Of a stretch of DNA of 6,960 nucleotides, positions 5,864 through 6,960 are shown piece by piece (the stretch's first letter is position 1; every line of letters begins with the position of its first letter). The notes beneath the pieces were generated by a model. That model worked only from the letters and a program-made list of their open reading frames with translations, was not told the origin of the DNA and did not search any database. The stretch spans positions 1 through 6,960 of the forward strand of contig JAVHYH010000172.1 of NCBI GenBank assembly GCA_031119155.1. The letters are read 5' to 3'. This DNA is from Brevundimonas sp. (lineage in GTDB: Bacteria > Pseudomonadota > Alphaproteobacteria > Caulobacterales > Caulobacteraceae). Position numbers and translations under genes: made by a program.

Positions 5864-6960
5864 ATGCCCCGCGCCCTGCCCCTGATGCTCGCCTTCTCCC
5901 TCCTCGCCACCCCGGCCCTCGCCCAGCTTCCGGGGGCGGATGTGGACGCCCGCCCCGACCCGGCCACGGCCTGCCATGTCGGCGTCTATCGGCTGGACGA
6001 CGGCAGTTGGGTCGATGTCGCCCCCCTGTCCGACCGCGGCCTGCGCTGGCGTCGCCTCGACGGCTCCACCGCCCGCATGACCGTGAGCGCCGACGGCCAC
6101 TGGACCAGCACCCTCGGCTCCACCCGCCGCGTCGAAGGCCCCCAGCCCCAGCTCGGCGCCTGCGAAGACAACCGCATCGTCTTCGAGGGCGAGACCGGAG
6201 CCCGCATCCCCCTCGACAGCCGGGAGACCACCTTCACCAGCCGCGACGGAACCCGCCTCAACGGCCGCCTGATCCTCCCGCCCGGCGACGGCCCGGTCCC
6301 CGTCATGGTCGAGGTCCACGGCTCCGAAGGCGCCAACGCCCTCGACTTCAACGCCTTCCAGCGCTTCGCCCCGGCTTCCGGCGTCGGCGTCTTCGTCTAC
6401 GCCAAGCGCGGCTCGGGCGGCTCCGAGGGAACCTACACCCAGGACTTCCATCTGCTGGCCGAAGACGCCGCCGCCGCCGTGCTTGAGGCCCGCCGTCTCG
6501 CCGGAGCCCGCGCCGGGCGCGTCGGCCTGCACGGCGGCAGTCAGGGTGGCTGGGTCGCCCCGCTGGCGGCCAGCCTGACGCCGGTCGACTTCGTCACCAT
6601 CGGCTTCGGCCTCGCCTATGGCCCGCTGTCCGAGGACGCCGATCAGGTCCAGCTCGATCTCAAGGGCAAGGGCTGGGGTCCCGACGTCCTCGCACAGGCC
6701 CGCGCCATCACCGACGTCACCGGCGCCTTCATCGCCAGCCATGGCGCCGTCGGCTTCGACGACCTGCACGCCGTCCGCGCCCGCTATCGCTCCGAGCCCT
6801 GGTTCGCCGACATCCGGGGCGAGTTCACCGGCTTCCTGCTCAACACCCCCGACGAGGCCATCATCGCCATGGCGCCCCGCCTCGATATCGGCACGCCCTG
6901 GTCCTATGATCCCTTGCCCGTCCTGACCGCGCTCAATACGCCCATGCTCTGGATCCAGGC
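5864..6960 (+). CDS. Exported alpha/beta hydrolase, N-terminal 365 residues (gene continues past the right edge)
   Basis: The reading frame from ATG 5864 stays open to the window end. It starts with a clear Sec signal peptide: MPRALPLMLAFSLLATPALA, with likely cleavage after A20 before QLPG, so the enzyme should act in the periplasm or outside. Residues of about 21-125 form a region I do not recognise, rich in Trp and Gly, with two cysteines (C37, C100) that could form a disulfide. The hydrolase domain follows. It has VEVHGSEG with H152-G153 as the oxyanion-side loop, YAKRGSGGSEG near 179-189, and the nucleophile elbow LHGGSQGGW with Ser226. The catalytic acid and histidine are expected beyond the window. 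The family resembles dienelactone-hydrolase or S9/S33-type esterases and peptidases; the substrate cannot be named. The ribosome-binding site is weak, and the start is chosen because it gives the complete signal peptide. Divergence from the LytTR gene suggests shared control. Confidence 0.85.
   Translation, partial: MPRALPLMLAFSLLATPALAQLPGADVDARPDPATACHVGVYRLDDGSWVDVAPLSDRGLRWRRLDGSTARMTVSADGHWTSTLGSTRRVEGPQPQLGACEDNRIVFEGETGARIPLDSRETTFTSRDGTRLNGRLILPPGDGPVPVMVEVHGSEGANALDFNAFQRFAPASGVGVFVYAKRGSGGSEGTYTQDFHLLAEDAAAAVLEARRLAGARAGRVGLHGGSQGGWVAPLAASLTPVDFVTIGFGLAYGPLSEDADQVQLDLKGKGWGPDVLAQARAITDVTGAFIASHGAVGFDDLHAVRARYRSEPWFADIRGEFTGFLLNTPDEAIIAMAPRLDIGTPWSYDPLPVLTALNTPMLWIQ

Noticed and set aside
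5759..6769. Upstream in-frame extension of the LytTR gene on the minus strand
   Set aside because: It is antisense to the exported hydrolase, low in complexity (Gly/Ala/Val rich), and a GGAG-preceded ATG at 5758 begins the real protein.

Overview
The window is about two-thirds G+C, densely coded and free of mobile elements. Gene content and protein style point to an alphaproteobacterium, most likely of the Caulobacterales (Brevundimonas-like). This taxonomic call rests on pattern recognition and was not tested by a search. There are eight protein genes. Two of them run off the window: glnA at the left edge and a secreted alpha/beta hydrolase at the right edge.

Layout. Positions 1-1210 (minus strand) hold the nitrogen-assimilation pair glnB-glnA: the PII signal protein followed by glutamine synthetase. 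A 120-bp divergent control region (1211-1330) separates them from a plus-strand series. That series is nnrD (stand-alone NAD(P)H-hydrate dehydratase, 1331-2170), yaaA (peroxide-stress protein, 2238-3008), a 3-hydroxybutyrate dehydrogenase (3074-3922) and a patatin-family lipid/polyester hydrolase (3942-4985, TTG start). The patatin gene meets a minus-strand gene tail to tail, with overlapping stop codons. This minus-strand gene (4982-5758) encodes a four-helix membrane protein with a C-terminal LytTR DNA-binding domain. A 105-bp divergent region (5759-5863) then leads to an exported alpha/beta hydrolase (5864 to the window end).

How the genes may work together. glnB and glnA form the classic nitrogen-status pair. 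nnrD and yaaA look like metabolite-repair and stress housekeeping genes. The dehydrogenase and patatin genes are 19 bp apart and probably translated from one message. They suggest a storage-polyester (PHB) route: the patatin would release 3-hydroxybutyrate and the dehydrogenase would oxidise it to acetoacetate. The dehydrogenase step is well supported; the patatin step is inference. The LytTR protein and the exported hydrolase are divergently arranged. Their shared control region carries an exact 9-bp direct repeat with 20-bp periodicity that resembles the AlgR/LytTR recognition element, so it may be the regulator's own operator. This is the most interesting non-coding signal I found. I saw no RNA gene, CRISPR array, insertion sequence or attachment site.
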